From positions 1 to 64,000 of the IMG/VR virus record IMGVR_UViG_3300032265_002113: a stretch of 64,000 bases of DNA; one strand, given 5' to 3'. The position numbers were made by a program, and so were the translations under genes. Positions within the stretch are counted from its first letter, which is position 1. Every line of letters starts with the position of its first letter. The stretch comes from a virus. Shown here piece after piece: positions 12,751-21,345 of the stretch. The notes under the pieces were generated by a model that did no database searches, had not been told where the DNA came from, and saw only the letters and a list, made by a program, of their open reading frames with translations.

Positions 12751-12971
12751 TGGCTACTAGAGAAGAAATATCTGAATTCTCTACTAAAATATTGGAGATG
12801 GCTGACGAACAAGGTCAATCTTGTATGGATGTCATTATCCAATATTGTGATGAAACAGGCATCGAGGTAGAGGTCGCAGCAACATTGGTTTCTTCATTTC
12901 TAAAGGCTCGCATTCGTGAAGAAGCACAGTCAATTAATCTAATCAAAAAGGCCGCAAAGCTACCACTATGA
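12750..12971 (+). CDS. 33: Late-transcription coactivator gp33-like
   Basis: 73 residues. The order helix, CMDVIIQYCDETGIEVEVAATLVSSFLKARIREEAQSINLI matches the small gp33 proteins of T4-like marine phages (pattern MDAVxxYCExxxIEIExxAxLxxxxLKxKIxxEAxxL). gp33 bridges the host RNA polymerase beta flap and the sliding clamp to turn on late promoters. The neighbours support the call: in T4, genes 33, 59 and 32 are clustered, as here. The TATAAATA boxes in this window are the expected targets. Shorter than T4 gp33 (112 aa). Confidence 0.7.
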   Translation: MATREEISEFSTKILEMADEQGQSCMDVIIQYCDETGIEVEVAATLVSSFLKARIREEAQSINLIKKAAKLPL

Positions 12972-13573
12972 ATGAAGGTACAGGCTTTGCGGCCTTTGCG
13001 TTATACAATGCATTGAAGTTACATTTCACCTCGTCTTCCTATGATTTTTTCAAGTATCATGGGAAGACTAATGTGAGCAAAGATACTTTTCTGAAGCGCA
13101 AAGATAAATATAGCTTCTACAAGTTATCACGCAAATACTCATTGGATGAACTCAGGAACTTCTATGTGGCTAATTTTGTATACGGTGACTCGACTTGGGT
13201 TGGTGAAATGACTGGACCAAGTGGTGAAGATGTATATAAAAAGTGGCAAAAGATTTCTCAAAGCTTGACATATAATTTTGAATCTGATATAGTACGCATC
13301 TTAGAACAGGTAAATAGTCCTGATGAATTGATGAAGGTAAGGTCTGGTGAATATCCTGACCTACTAGTTGGTGCAATGCAGAATTCAATATCAATTGAAA
13401 CATTGGTGATACTGAATGATATGATGAACTTCTTTTCCATGTGGGATAAAAAGATTAGTGATGACATTATTTGGCCATCCTACAAATTGAAGTGTGAAAA
13501 GTATGCACCATTTATTACATACGATAAAGTTAAGTTTAAGAATATTTTAAAAGAGGCAATTACAAATGAGTAA
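12968..13573 (+). CDS. 59: gp59-like loader of replication helicase
   Basis: 201 residues (T4 gp59 has 217). The N-terminus GFAAFALYNALKLHFTSSSYDFFKYHGKTNVSKDTFLKRKDKYSFYKLSRKY is very typical of gp59: F-KYxGK, then FxxRxDKxxFxKLxRKY. Role in T4: binds fork DNA and gp32, loads gp41 helicase and couples recombination to replication. Gene order gp33-gp59-nucleotidase-gp32 agrees with that. It begins 4 bases before the gp33 stop. The middle of the gene carries a sigma70-like promoter (13265). Confidence 0.85.
   Translation: MNEGTGFAAFALYNALKLHFTSSSYDFFKYHGKTNVSKDTFLKRKDKYSFYKLSRKYSLDELRNFYVANFVYGDSTWVGEMTGPSGEDVYKKWQKISQSLTYNFESDIVRILEQVNSPDELMKVRSGEYPDLLVGAMQNSISIETLVILNDMMNFFSMWDKKISDDIIWPSYKLKCEKYAPFITYDKVKFKNILKEAITNE
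13265..13293 (+). promoter_or_regulatory. Intragenic sigma70 promoter
   Basis: TTGACA (13265-13270), 17-base spacer, TATAGT (13288-13293), inside the gp59 gene. One mismatch in the -10 box. It would serve the nucleotidase and gp32 genes. Part of the window-wide GCTTGACA set. Confidence 0.55.
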
Positions 13574-14057
13574 ATATACAAAAATCTATTTGGACATGGA
13601 CGGCGTGATTGCTGACTTTGCTAAAAGATATAAAGAATTATTCCATATTACACCTGAACAAGCTGATAGGAATAAAAATTTTGGTCCTTACTTCAATACC
13701 TTTATTGAAACTAAACAATTTGCAAGCCTTGATATGATGCCTGATGCAAGGATGTTATTGGATCACCTGAACACATTAGATATTCCTGTAGAGATTCTTT
13801 CTTCTACAGCAAGACAAGATTCTCATGAGGATATTTCAGACCAGAAAAGAGTATGGTTGATTTCTCATGGTATCAACTATCCACGCAATTTTGTACCAGG
13901 TAAAAGCCTAAAGTACACCTTTGCGTCACCAGAATCCATTATCATTGATGACACATTTTCTGTTATCATTGACTGGGTTGAGGCACGGGGTACAGCAATC
14001 CATCACACGGATGCTGCATCTACTATTGCTTCATTAGACGCTTTATTGAGCGACTAA
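13566..14057 (+). CDS. HAD-superfamily 5'(3')-deoxyribonucleotidase-like
   Basis: 163 residues. HAD motif I DMDGVIADF with D10 (nucleophile) and D12, motif II-like LSSTA in the middle, Lys in PGKSLKY, and motif IV IIIDDT near residue 127. The fold and size match the NT5C family of phage and bacterial nucleotidases, which remove phosphate from nucleoside monophosphates. In this operon a role in the nucleotide pool during replication is likely. It overlaps the gp59 gene by 8 bases. Confidence 0.75.
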   Translation: MSKYTKIYLDMDGVIADFAKRYKELFHITPEQADRNKNFGPYFNTFIETKQFASLDMMPDARMLLDHLNTLDIPVEILSSTARQDSHEDISDQKRVWLISHGINYPRNFVPGKSLKYTFASPESIIIDDTFSVIIDWVEARGTAIHHTDAASTIASLDALLSD

Positions 14058-14129
14058 ATACACTTATATTATGCATAAAGTGGATAATCCGTTTTTATTT
14101 TTTACACTCCGTTATATAAAGGAAAAATC

Positions 14130-15020
14130 ATGGTAGATTTCGCAAATCTTAAACGCTCTTCGGGCAATCTTGACAAACTCTCTAAAGCTATCGAAGCTTT
14201 AAACACCTCAGAGGGTTCTGACAACAAAGACAATTATTGGAAACCTGAAGTAGACAAAGCCGGCAACGGCATGGCTGTTCTCCGTTTTCTTCCAGCTCCG
14301 GCTGTAGATGGTGATGACGCACTTCCGTGGGTCAAATTATTCTCACACGGCTTTCAAGGTCCTGGTGGTTGGCTTATTGACAACTGCTTGACAACCAAAA
14401 ATCAACAATGTCCTGTGTGTGAACACAATTCTTCATTGTGGAATTCTGGTATTGAAGCCAATAAAGAGATTGTACGCAAACAAAAGCGTAAACTAAACTA
14501 CATTGCAAATGTCTATATCGTTTCGGATCCAAAACATCCTGAGAACGAAGGACAAATCAAGTTGTTCCGTTTCGGTAAGAAAATCTTTGATAAGATTACT
14601 GAAGCAATGAACCCACAGTTTGCTGATGAACAGGCAATCAATCCGTTCGACCTGTGGGCTGGTGCTAACTTCAAGTTGAAGATTCGTAAAGTTGAGGGTT
14701 ACCAAAACTATGATAAGTCTGAATTTGAATCTCCTGCACCATTGTCCACAGATGATGCAAAGCTTGAGAAAATCTGGAAATCAGAACACTCTTTGAAAGA
14801 GATGACTGCTGATAAGGAATTCAAAACTTATGATGAACTATCGACTCGCTTGAATCGTGTTCTCGGTTTGAATGGTGAGACTGTTAAACCTAAGACTACT
14901 GTTGAACAGATGAAGGCAACACCTGAGGCATTTAAACCTAAGGCTGTTGAACCTGAATTGTCACTATCTGGTGATGATGACGATATGGCCTACTTCTCAA
15001 AGTTGGCTGAAGAAGATTAA
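14130..15020 (+). CDS. 32: gp32-like single-stranded DNA-binding protein
   Basis: 296 residues (T4 gp32 has 301). Zinc ligands are arranged as in T4: H73, C86, C94, C97 (H-x12-C-x7-C-x2-C). The N-terminal NLKRSSGNLDKL is a LAST-type basic cooperativity segment, followed by the OB core (NGMAVLRFLPAP, LPWVKLFSHGFQGPGGW), and the C-terminus is the acidic tail GDDDDMAYFSKLAEED used to contact partners. It covers single-stranded DNA in replication, recombination and repair. AAGGAAAAATC precedes the ATG and a strong terminator follows the stop, so it closes the operon. T4 gp32 represses its own translation; whether the 70-base leader does so here is not tested. Confidence 0.92.
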   Translation: MVDFANLKRSSGNLDKLSKAIEALNTSEGSDNKDNYWKPEVDKAGNGMAVLRFLPAPAVDGDDALPWVKLFSHGFQGPGGWLIDNCLTTKNQQCPVCEHNSSLWNSGIEANKEIVRKQKRKLNYIANVYIVSDPKHPENEGQIKLFRFGKKIFDKITEAMNPQFADEQAINPFDLWAGANFKLKIRKVEGYQNYDKSEFESPAPLSTDDAKLEKIWKSEHSLKEMTADKEFKTYDELSTRLNRVLGLNGETVKPKTTVEQMKATPEAFKPKAVEPELSLSGDDDDMAYFSKLAEED

Positions 15021-15046
15021 ACTTCTTTCTTTCATGGAACTTGATA

Positions 15047-15069
15047 CCCCGCCTAGTGCGGGGTTTTTT
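15047..15069 (+). terminator. Rho-independent terminator after gp32
   Basis: CCCCGC (15047-15052), loop CTAGT, GCGGGG (15058-15063), then six T (15064-15069). Six G-C pairs and a clean T tract. It closes the plus-strand block, and the first minus-strand gene ends 2 bases later, so the two transcription units converge here. Confidence 0.95.
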
Positions 15070-15070
15070 A

Positions 15071-17056
15071 TTATGCAAATGAGTGAGTATTTTTTTTCAG
15101 TATAAGTTTTAGAGTATCATCATCTGTGCGGACAGGAGTTGAAAAAATGGTGCCAGAATTACCGCCACCAGAAGTTGCAACACTTTTACTTGCATCTATT
15201 ACAGTAGGTTCAAATTTTGTACTATCACCAGATAAAGTTAAACCATCAAACTCTTTTTGAATTTTTTGAAACATTTGACCGAGTGTGTTGTCACTTGTTT
15301 CTAGTGAAGATTTTTCACCAGATTCTAACATCATATTTTTAATTCTTTTTTCTTGGTCATCTCTTTGCCTTAATCGTTCTTTTACTTTATCTGCTTGGTT
15401 TATTTCAGATAAGTTGCTATCTTTTTTTTCTTCCGGAATTTTTATAACATCCAGTTCTCCTTTTTTATCTCTTGTCCACATTTCATCCGGTTTAATCCAA
15501 TTGTAATTCTTAGGTGATTTTTTCATGTTGGAAATTGTTTCATCGGATATTTTAGAATCTACTCTTATATTTTCTGCAATTTCTCTGTAAGGCTTACTAG
15601 CAGGTACAGCAGTTGCTGGTGGCGGATTTGGTGCTGATTCTTCTACTTTTACTGCTGAGGCACTAGTGTTGGCTACAGGTACTTTTTCTCTTTCTTCTGG
15701 TGCAGTTGATGAAGGTGTCACTGCCGTTTTGGCAGATACTGCTGCGGGTGGTGGTGGTGGTACAGGTGACGCCTTCGGCATTGGTTCCACTGAGTTATCA
15801 ACATCTTCTGATCCAACTATAATATCACTACCAGCGCCTTGTCTATTTTCAATCTCCAGCTGACGAGGTGGCGGCGCAACATATTTTGCACTTTCCGGAT
15901 CTTCTTTCTGAACAACTAAATTTTTGCGAGTATCACCAGATTGAACAACCAATTTGCCAGCATCGTTTTTAACACGGCCTTGAAACTCAGCAAATGATTC
16001 ATCTTTTGTTGATTCATACCAATCTTCAGCTTCTTTTAAATCTTTAACACCAATTTTTTCCTCTTTTTGCGCTTTAGATAGGGAATCATCATCCAATATT
16101 CTTTTGATACCTGACCTACTGAATAACTTTTGCCTTTTCTTTGCATTTAAAGAAGCAGATTCAATCGAAGAATCACTTGAAATTTCACCCCTCTTAAACA
16201 TTGCAGTTTGATTATTTAAAACACTTTGGTGATAAGGATCGGTTTGCGCTTTATCTTCTCTTTCATTGGCCGCTGGACCAACTGTTCCATTGGACGCAGC
16301 ATCAATAGCCAATGCTACTAAAGCTAATTTTTTACCTCCTAGTCTCTTTGCAAGTGAGGCTCCCGCTTCCAAAAGTGTTATGGCCGCGCCAGGAAGCTTC
16401 TGTAAACTTTTAAGAAATTTCAATAAGGGTTTAATTTTTTCAAATATCTTAATCAACATTTTCTTTACTATTTCAATCATCCTTTCAAGAAAACCTTTAC
16501 CTTTTTTTTCACTTGTTGCAGTTCCACCCCCTAAATTTTTTAGAGCATCAAGTAATTCTTTATGCCTTCTTTCTCTTTCATCTTCCTGTTCTTTTTCAAA
16601 ATTTTTAGCAATTTCACTCTGTTGTTTTTCTTCTAAAATCTGTCTTTTTAACAAATTGAAAATACGAGCCATAATAGTGGAAAGACCTTCACCTTTTCTG
16701 ATTGGTCTATTTTCACCGTCGGATACTTTTGAAATTAATGGATCATTTTTAACTGGTGTAATACCCAATGCGTCAGAATTTACCGATGACCTTCTTCTTG
16801 TACCAGCAAAATAAGCCATATCTTCTTCACTTCGGCCTGCAAGTTTACCATAAGCATATGCACCTAATCTTCCTCCAACCATACGAGAGATATTCATTGG
16901 ATCAAATTTCTCTTTTAGGCCTGTTAATTTAGCTTTGGTTTTATCTTTTATCGAACTGGAAATGGATTTACCAAAACCTTGACCAGCTAAAGTTCTGTCT
17001 ACGATTAAATCTTTGAGACTTCGGCCTCTTAATATTTGTGCTCTTTGATATTCCAT
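15071..17056 (-). CDS. Large virion/baseplate-hub-type protein (paralog of next gene)
   Basis: 661 residues. N-terminal basic region (RAQILRGRSLKDLIVDRTL), then a block RPIRKGEGLSTIMARIFNLLKRQILEEKQQ...ERERRHKELLDAL, which has a clear counterpart in the neighbouring gene at 17072. After it come hydrophobic Ala/Leu stretches (about residues 225-260), a long charged, Pro-rich disordered middle and a polar C-terminus. Similar large proteins lie beside gp26 and gp51 in marine T4-like phages and are found in virions; the exact site is not known. It is the last gene of the minus-strand operon. A tape-measure-like or hub role is possible, but no such signature is seen. Confidence 0.55.
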   Translation of the reverse strand: MEYQRAQILRGRSLKDLIVDRTLAGQGFGKSISSSIKDKTKAKLTGLKEKFDPMNISRMVGGRLGAYAYGKLAGRSEEDMAYFAGTRRRSSVNSDALGITPVKNDPLISKVSDGENRPIRKGEGLSTIMARIFNLLKRQILEEKQQSEIAKNFEKEQEDERERRHKELLDALKNLGGGTATSEKKGKGFLERMIEIVKKMLIKIFEKIKPLLKFLKSLQKLPGAAITLLEAGASLAKRLGGKKLALVALAIDAASNGTVGPAANEREDKAQTDPYHQSVLNNQTAMFKRGEISSDSSIESASLNAKKRQKLFSRSGIKRILDDDSLSKAQKEEKIGVKDLKEAEDWYESTKDESFAEFQGRVKNDAGKLVVQSGDTRKNLVVQKEDPESAKYVAPPPRQLEIENRQGAGSDIIVGSEDVDNSVEPMPKASPVPPPPPAAVSAKTAVTPSSTAPEEREKVPVANTSASAVKVEESAPNPPPATAVPASKPYREIAENIRVDSKISDETISNMKKSPKNYNWIKPDEMWTRDKKGELDVIKIPEEKKDSNLSEINQADKVKERLRQRDDQEKRIKNMMLESGEKSSLETSDNTLGQMFQKIQKEFDGLTLSGDSTKFEPTVIDASKSVATSGGGNSGTIFSTPVRTDDDTLKLILKKNTHSFA

Positions 17057-17071
17057 TTTTATTCTCTTTTG

Positions 17072-19198
17072 TTATGCTGCATAAGGGGAATATGCATTGT
17101 AATCAGGATCCGTTGGCATTGAAGTAATTTCTTTTTTACTTGAACCTATTATATTTGTACTATTATTTACAATAACAATAGGTTGAATTCTATTTGCTTT
17201 TTTCTGATCCATATTTAAGGAAGAAATTTGTTTTAAACGTAAACCAGTCATAACATCACTTGAACTTAGGCTGTTAGAATTACCAGAATCATTTGATGCT
17301 AATAAGGTTGGTGTTGTGTCTAAAGTGTTATAACTAATCTTTTCTGGTGCTGCTGGTACTGCCGGTGCCGCTGGTACTGCCGGTGCCGAGGCTTTACTTT
17401 GCGGAAGGGGTGATGTTTCCGCTTCAGGTTTAAAATTGGGATTTTTTATCCAGTGTACAGGATCACTTGTAGGTAATGGACGATACCACCCATTTTTTGT
17501 AAGAAACTCTGTCATATCTTTATCTAAAATCCTACTTACATCAATAGCGGTACCCATAAAGTGTCTACTATCTTCACCGACAGGTAAACCATCTTTAGTA
17601 AACCAATTGCCTTTGGCGTCTTGGTGATGTTTTAATTTTTCTTGTTCGGATTCTGTGCGAATATTACTGGTAATTGGAATTTCTTTTCCGGTTTTATTTT
17701 TATATTCTTGGTATAATCCATATAATTCTGGGGTCAAAACAACAAAGTTCTTACCAATATTAAACTGAAATCTTTCTCCTCTATAATATTGTCGAGCTTT
17801 AGGTTCTGGTTTTGCTGTAGGTTTTGCTGTAGGTTTTTTGGCTGCAGCTGCGGAAGCTTGATTTTCTATAATCATTTCACTCGAAGTATCTTTTGCAGGA
17901 ACAGCTGCTGCAGATTCAGCCGGTAATGGTGTAGCTGTAGCGTTAGCAGCGAGCACAGGTTTTGCCGTTGCTGCAGCTGCAGGTTTAATTCGAATGTATC
18001 GGCCTTTTTCTTTTTCTATATCTGCTGGAAGAACCAATTTTTGAGTTTTAGATTGCATATCAAATACAGAAACTAAATTGGGTAATTCACTATCTTTTTT
18101 CTTACTCATGTCCAGTGCTGGTGCTACTGGTACTGCTGGTGATACTGGTGCTACTGGTACTGCTGGTGCTACTGGTGCTACTGGTACTGCTGGTGCTACT
18201 GGTGATACTGGTACTGCTGGTGCTACTGGTACTGCTGGTGATACTGATTTTTTTGAAGTACCATCAGGATTCCATCCTTTTGCGTACTTAGAATCCCATG
18301 CTTGAGCTTGCATAGCATCTTTTGGACGTGGAGCAACTGATTCCGAAGAATTTTGCGGAAACATTTTTTTTGATTTATTTTCTTTACTTCCAGGAGATGT
18401 AAAGAAACTAAGCGCAACTGCACCTAAACCTAATCCAGCTATTAATTCTTTTGCGCCACTAGAAGCAACTTCTTCGTCTTTTTTTCCTGTACTTGTGGAT
18501 TTATCTCCAGCACTATGACCCAAAGCTTTCATTATTTCATCATGTCTCCTCTTTTCATTCCTTAGTTTAGGGTCACCAAAGTTTTGTTTTAACTCTTTGA
18601 TTAATTTCTTTTCTTCTATATCATTTTTTAGAATGGAATAAATTTTAGATGCAACATTTCCTGCGTTGTCACCTTTACGCAGTTTAGGTCTTTTAGAAGA
18701 ACCAACTTTAGTATATAATTCTGTATTGACTTTTGAGTTTATTGTTTGAGATGTATTTGATTTGGGTCCTAAAAACATATTCTTCATTTTCTGAGGAATA
18801 AACTTTTTGGCTATTTTCTTGAATCTATTATCCAATCGACCTGTTTTTGTTTCTTTATTATCTTCAGGATCTTCTTCCTCTTGTTCCTGTTCTTCAGGTG
18901 GTTGTTCTGCCTTTTTTACATAACGACCAGTCTCAGGATCGCGGGAACGACCTTGTTCAGCAAGAATTTTTTGAATTAATGGAACTAATATATGTTCTTT
19001 ATAACCAGGTTGCTTGGATAATTCCAATTGTCTTTTCTTTAATTCATTCTTAGACAATTTTTTACCGAGTTCAATCAACTGGTCTACTTGTTTTTTAGAC
19101 AAGTTTCCAACACTCAACAATTCATTGATTTTATTTTCATTAAACATTTGCTCAAATTCACCGGACTTAAGCATACTGTCGAAAACTTTTTGTTCCAT
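17072..19198 (-). CDS. Virion hub protein with M15 peptidoglycan peptidase domain
   Basis: 708 residues. A helical charged N-terminus, the [21 protein letters not shown]...[10 protein letters not shown] block shared with the gene at 15071, a Pro/Ala/Val repeat (about residues 318-363), and an M15-family peptidase domain around residues 470-595: S-R-H546-F-M-G-T-A-I-D553 (HxxGxAxD) and H582-W583 supply the zinc ligands. M15 enzymes cut peptide cross-links of peptidoglycan (VanY, endolysin type). In a structural operon this is best read as a virion-borne enzyme that opens the wall during injection, taking over from the lysozyme domain of T4 gp5, which is missing in this phage. Confidence 0.7.
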   Translation of the reverse strand: MEQKVFDSMLKSGEFEQMFNENKINELLSVGNLSKKQVDQLIELGKKLSKNELKKRQLELSKQPGYKEHILVPLIQKILAEQGRSRDPETGRYVKKAEQPPEEQEQEEEDPEDNKETKTGRLDNRFKKIAKKFIPQKMKNMFLGPKSNTSQTINSKVNTELYTKVGSSKRPKLRKGDNAGNVASKIYSILKNDIEEKKLIKELKQNFGDPKLRNEKRRHDEIMKALGHSAGDKSTSTGKKDEEVASSGAKELIAGLGLGAVALSFFTSPGSKENKSKKMFPQNSSESVAPRPKDAMQAQAWDSKYAKGWNPDGTSKKSVSPAVPVAPAVPVSPVAPAVPVAPVAPAVPVAPVSPAVPVAPALDMSKKKDSELPNLVSVFDMQSKTQKLVLPADIEKEKGRYIRIKPAAAATAKPVLAANATATPLPAESAAAVPAKDTSSEMIIENQASAAAAKKPTAKPTAKPEPKARQYYRGERFQFNIGKNFVVLTPELYGLYQEYKNKTGKEIPITSNIRTESEQEKLKHHQDAKGNWFTKDGLPVGEDSRHFMGTAIDVSRILDKDMTEFLTKNGWYRPLPTSDPVHWIKNPNFKPEAETSPLPQSKASAPAVPAAPAVPAAPEKISYNTLDTTPTLLASNDSGNSNSLSSSDVMTGLRLKQISSLNMDQKKANRIQPIVIVNNSTNIIGSSKKEITSMPTDPDYNAYSPYAA
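18110..18246 (-). repeat. Pro-Ala-Val minisatellite in the M15 hub gene
   Basis: An array of 9-base and 18-base units, read on the plus strand as variations of GGTGCTACT and GGTACTGCT, encodes on the minus strand a linker of PVAP, AVPV and SPV units. A smaller related array (APAVPAAP) lies at 17340-17390. Length is likely to vary by slippage. The opposite strand reads as collagen-like Gly-x-y by accident of the repeat. Confidence 0.85.
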
Positions 19199-19200
19199 TT

Positions 19201-19389
19201 TTATCTCTTAGTTGCGTTTTGTTGTTTTATCTTTTCATTTTCTTCTTGAATATGTTGTGTAAGTAAACTAATATAAACGTCCCTTTCCCAAGGTAACATG
19301 GTTTCTAATTCGGTCAGGCTATATTTGTGATGCTGCATCAATGCGAAATTAGTTGTATAGTAATTTCTCAAAGTATCATGCCGCATCAC
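19201..19389 (-). CDS. 51: gp51-like baseplate hub assembly protein (short), -1 frame of gp26
   Basis: 62 residues, MRHDTLRNYYTTNFALMQHHKYSLTELETMLPWERDVYISLL then a Lys/Glu-rich helix. The segment TNFALMxHHKYSLxELExMxPWERDIY is what I recall from proteins annotated gp51 (hub assembly catalyst) right after gp26 in marine T4-like phages. T4 gp51 itself is about 249 residues, so this is much shorter. The only starts are GTG 19389, overlapping the gp26 stop by a base, and ATG 19386; there is no good ribosome site. The frame is open upstream into gp26 in the -1 register, past a slippery heptamer, so it may be made as a gp26 fusion. Confidence 0.6.
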   Translation of the reverse strand: MMRHDTLRNYYTTNFALMQHHKYSLTELETMLPWERDVYISLLTQHIQEENEKIKQQNATKR

Positions 19390-20114
19390 TACCCGAAAAA
19401 ATTTTCGAGGCCCTCCACCTCAATAGTATGATGAAAACCACACTTCTTACAATCCATTTCAATTCGCTTATTCAATACAGGAAGATTATCAAAGAAATCT
19501 TCGATTTTGGAAAATTGTTCTTGATTCAAAGACTCAATAAATTCAATCAATTCTTCTTTTGTTGTTTCGTTTGCATAATAAAATTGTTCACCATCAAAAA
19601 TATGTTCAACACTATTCACAATCATTTCAAAAGCTATATCTGTAGAACTTTTTGAATTTTTCACAGAATCAAGTGCAGAAAACTTTGGATAACTCAATTT
19701 AATCATAATCTTATCTGTAAGTTGGATTTCAGAGTTACTTTCTTGTGATTCAGTAATCTTAATGTCCAATAAGTTTATGTTAACTTCCATCAAGTTACCA
19801 CAAGATTTATCTTCTATCTTGTTCTCACAACGATATTTGTTTTGAACTACTTCACCAACGGATCTTGCTCTCAGTTGGATAAAGTAGTATTCAATATCAA
19901 TGATAGGCAAATCATCAATATCAATATTTTCTGTCAAGGTACAATTATGGAGAACTTGCTTGATGTTCTTTTCAATTGTTTCCCTCTCATCTGCTTCCAT
20001 AGCCATCATTAGGTTTCTCTGTTCTTTCACTAAGAAAGGACGGAAGCGTACTAATTTCTTACTGAGTGGTAAAGTCAATTCAAAAATTGGTGAATCTATT
20101 TTTGGTAAAGCCAT
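19389..20114 (-). CDS. 26: Baseplate hub subunit gp26
   Basis: 241 residues (T4 gp26 208). The start LPKIDSPIFELTLPLSKKLVRFRPFLVKEQRNLMMAMEADE is the gp26 signature (SP-FELxLPxSxxxVxxRPFLVKEEK). Later a Cys set (CENKIEDKSCG and CKKCGFHH) suggests a zinc ribbon. In T4 gp26 is needed to build the central hub of the baseplate. It is followed directly by the gp51-like frame and preceded by a tail-tube-fold gene. The slippery sequence at its 3' end, with the next frame open in -1, recalls the G/GT tail chaperones of other phages. Confidence 0.85.
   Translation of the reverse strand: MALPKIDSPIFELTLPLSKKLVRFRPFLVKEQRNLMMAMEADERETIEKNIKQVLHNCTLTENIDIDDLPIIDIEYYFIQLRARSVGEVVQNKYRCENKIEDKSCGNLMEVNINLLDIKITESQESNSEIQLTDKIMIKLSYPKFSALDSVKNSKSSTDIAFEMIVNSVEHIFDGEQFYYANETTKEELIEFIESLNQEQFSKIEDFFDNLPVLNKRIEMDCKKCGFHHTIEVEGLENFFG
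19398..19404 (-). promoter_or_regulatory. Candidate programmed -1 frameshift site (A AAT TTT)
   Basis: Near the end of the gp26 gene the minus strand reads GAA AAT TTT TTC GGG TAG in frame. The heptamer A-AAT-TTT fits the X-XXY-YYZ slippery pattern in the correct register. A one-base slip back gives TTT CGG GTA GTG ATG CGG, open straight into the gp51-like frame. No strong downstream stem-loop was found by eye. Confidence 0.5.
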
Positions 20115-20148
20115 AGTTTATTTCCTTTTCATTAAGTAATTATATAAG

Positions 20149-20709
20149 TTATTGCCAACGAGTATATGCAAAAGTTACATTTAATTTGTGATAACCATCA
20201 CTTGACCAATCCAAATCTAGTTGATTGACAGAAATTGGGAAAGCGTCTATGAGTTTAACTTGAAAAATTTCTTTATTTGATGTATCAAGTTGATTAATAA
20301 ATATTGAACCGACATAATCCTCTTTATAAAGAAAATCGTAAGTAGTTGTTGGATTAATTAAATTCATCCACTCATCAAAAAATTGTTTTTCGGGAAGTTT
20401 CGATGAAAAAGTATTGCCATTATGCGATTCGGTAACTATAAAAGTCATATCAATATCATTATATGTTGTGTGATATGCATGTTTTTCTGTTGGATTTGAT
20501 CCAAATTTTTGTTCCGTAGTTGCAAATGTTCTTCCTGGTATATTGGTGGATTCACATCTTAAACTAAGAGTTTTATCAACACCAACAAGAGCACTTCTTC
20601 TGTTGTTAAAATAATTACTTAAACCGAATGGAATATTAATTTGAACATCAAAAAGTTTAGGTTTTGCAACTTCTCTAATACTATCTGTAAACTGACTTAT
20701 TGTACCCAT
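20149..20709 (-). CDS. Tail-tube-fold protein (gp54- or gp19-like)
   Basis: 186 residues. The C-terminal pattern KLIDAFPISVNQLDLDWSSDGYHKLNVTFAYTRWQ is that of the tail tube family (T4 gp19 has FPTNVGELQLDWDSNNEIQTF-VTLALDYW; T4 gp54 ends ITTFNVTFAYRVM). N-terminal KPKLFDVQINIP fits as well. The neighbours gp26, gp2-like and gp48 favour the baseplate tube initiator gp54 in a shorter form, whereas the size favours gp19 (163 aa). ATG 20709 is chosen because the upstream extension is encoded inside the next gene. Confidence 0.7.
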   Translation of the reverse strand: MGTISQFTDSIREVAKPKLFDVQINIPFGLSNYFNNRRSALVGVDKTLSLRCESTNIPGRTFATTEQKFGSNPTEKHAYHTTYNDIDMTFIVTESHNGNTFSSKLPEKQFFDEWMNLINPTTTYDFLYKEDYVGSIFINQLDTSNKEIFQVKLIDAFPISVNQLDLDWSSDGYHKLNVTFAYTRWQ

Positions 20710-20710
20710 T

Positions 20711-21334
20711 TTATTCTTCTTCCTGGTTAAAGTGTGCCATATGGTCTTTGTAATGTTGCATAGAATCTTTCCATACTGTGGAAGTTCTAGCACCTTTAAA
20801 TTGCTGTAGAGGTAACATTGATGCAACATCCCATTCATTTGGTTGAATCATTAGTAATTTTGACCTAAGGCGACCAAATAAGTATCTTTTCAACATTGGT
20901 CTGAACTCTGCGTATCTCTTGGCTGAGTTTAGGATCTCATAGGATATACGCATACGCTTAATATCATCTTCTGCTGTCAACTGAGCAAACCTCATCAGTT
21001 TAGACAGAAATGCCATCCTGTATTTTATTGGTAGATAATGCAAGTTCAATCCTAGAAAACCATCATTGTACCTTTCTAATACCAAAACTACTGGAAATTT
21101 ATCCCAATACGGTAAATCATCTTTTGTTTTTGGATCATAAAAAAAACAATACATCATTCCTATCTTGAACTGATTAGCTTTTCTAAATGTCTCACCTCTA
21201 ATGGCGGCAGATATTTTATCTGGTCTTTTGATTTCAACAATCTTTTCTTTTAACCAAGCAATAGAATCCTTCGACATGGTTTTAAGGCCTGCCTGTTTCT
21301 TTTCTTCTGCTAATGTTGTTAATTTAGATTCCAT
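20711..21334 (-). CDS. 2: gp2-like DNA end protector family protein
   Basis: 207 residues. The core FKIGMMYCFFYDPKTKDDLPYWDKFPVVLVLERYNDGFLGLNLHYLPIKYRMAFLSKLM matches the type I recall as gp2 (DNA end protector) in marine T4-like phages: YDPKTKxxLPYxDxFP and GLNLHYL. In T4 gp2 binds the ends of the packaged genome and protects them from RecBCD. The next gene, gp4, is a head completion protein, which fits T4 synteny (2 and 4 are neighbours). The assignment rests on memory of annotations, hence moderate confidence. Confidence 0.6.
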   Translation of the reverse strand: MESKLTTLAEEKKQAGLKTMSKDSIAWLKEKIVEIKRPDKISAAIRGETFRKANQFKIGMMYCFFYDPKTKDDLPYWDKFPVVLVLERYNDGFLGLNLHYLPIKYRMAFLSKLMRFAQLTAEDDIKRMRISYEILNSAKRYAEFRPMLKRYLFGRLRSKLLMIQPNEWDVASMLPLQQFKGARTSTVWKDSMQHYKDHMAHFNQEEE

Positions 21335-21345
21335 GTACTATTTAG

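Noticed and set aside
14170-14200. TTGACA at 14170 inside gp32 as a promoter
   Set aside because: No -10 box at 16-18 bases. The same holds for TTGACA at 5621 and 5741.
18078-18305. Plus-strand ORF with collagen-like Gly-x-y repeat
   Set aside because: It is the antisense of the Pro/Ala/Val linker of the 708-aa minus-strand gene; the pattern follows automatically from the 9-bp units, and there is no ribosome site or context.
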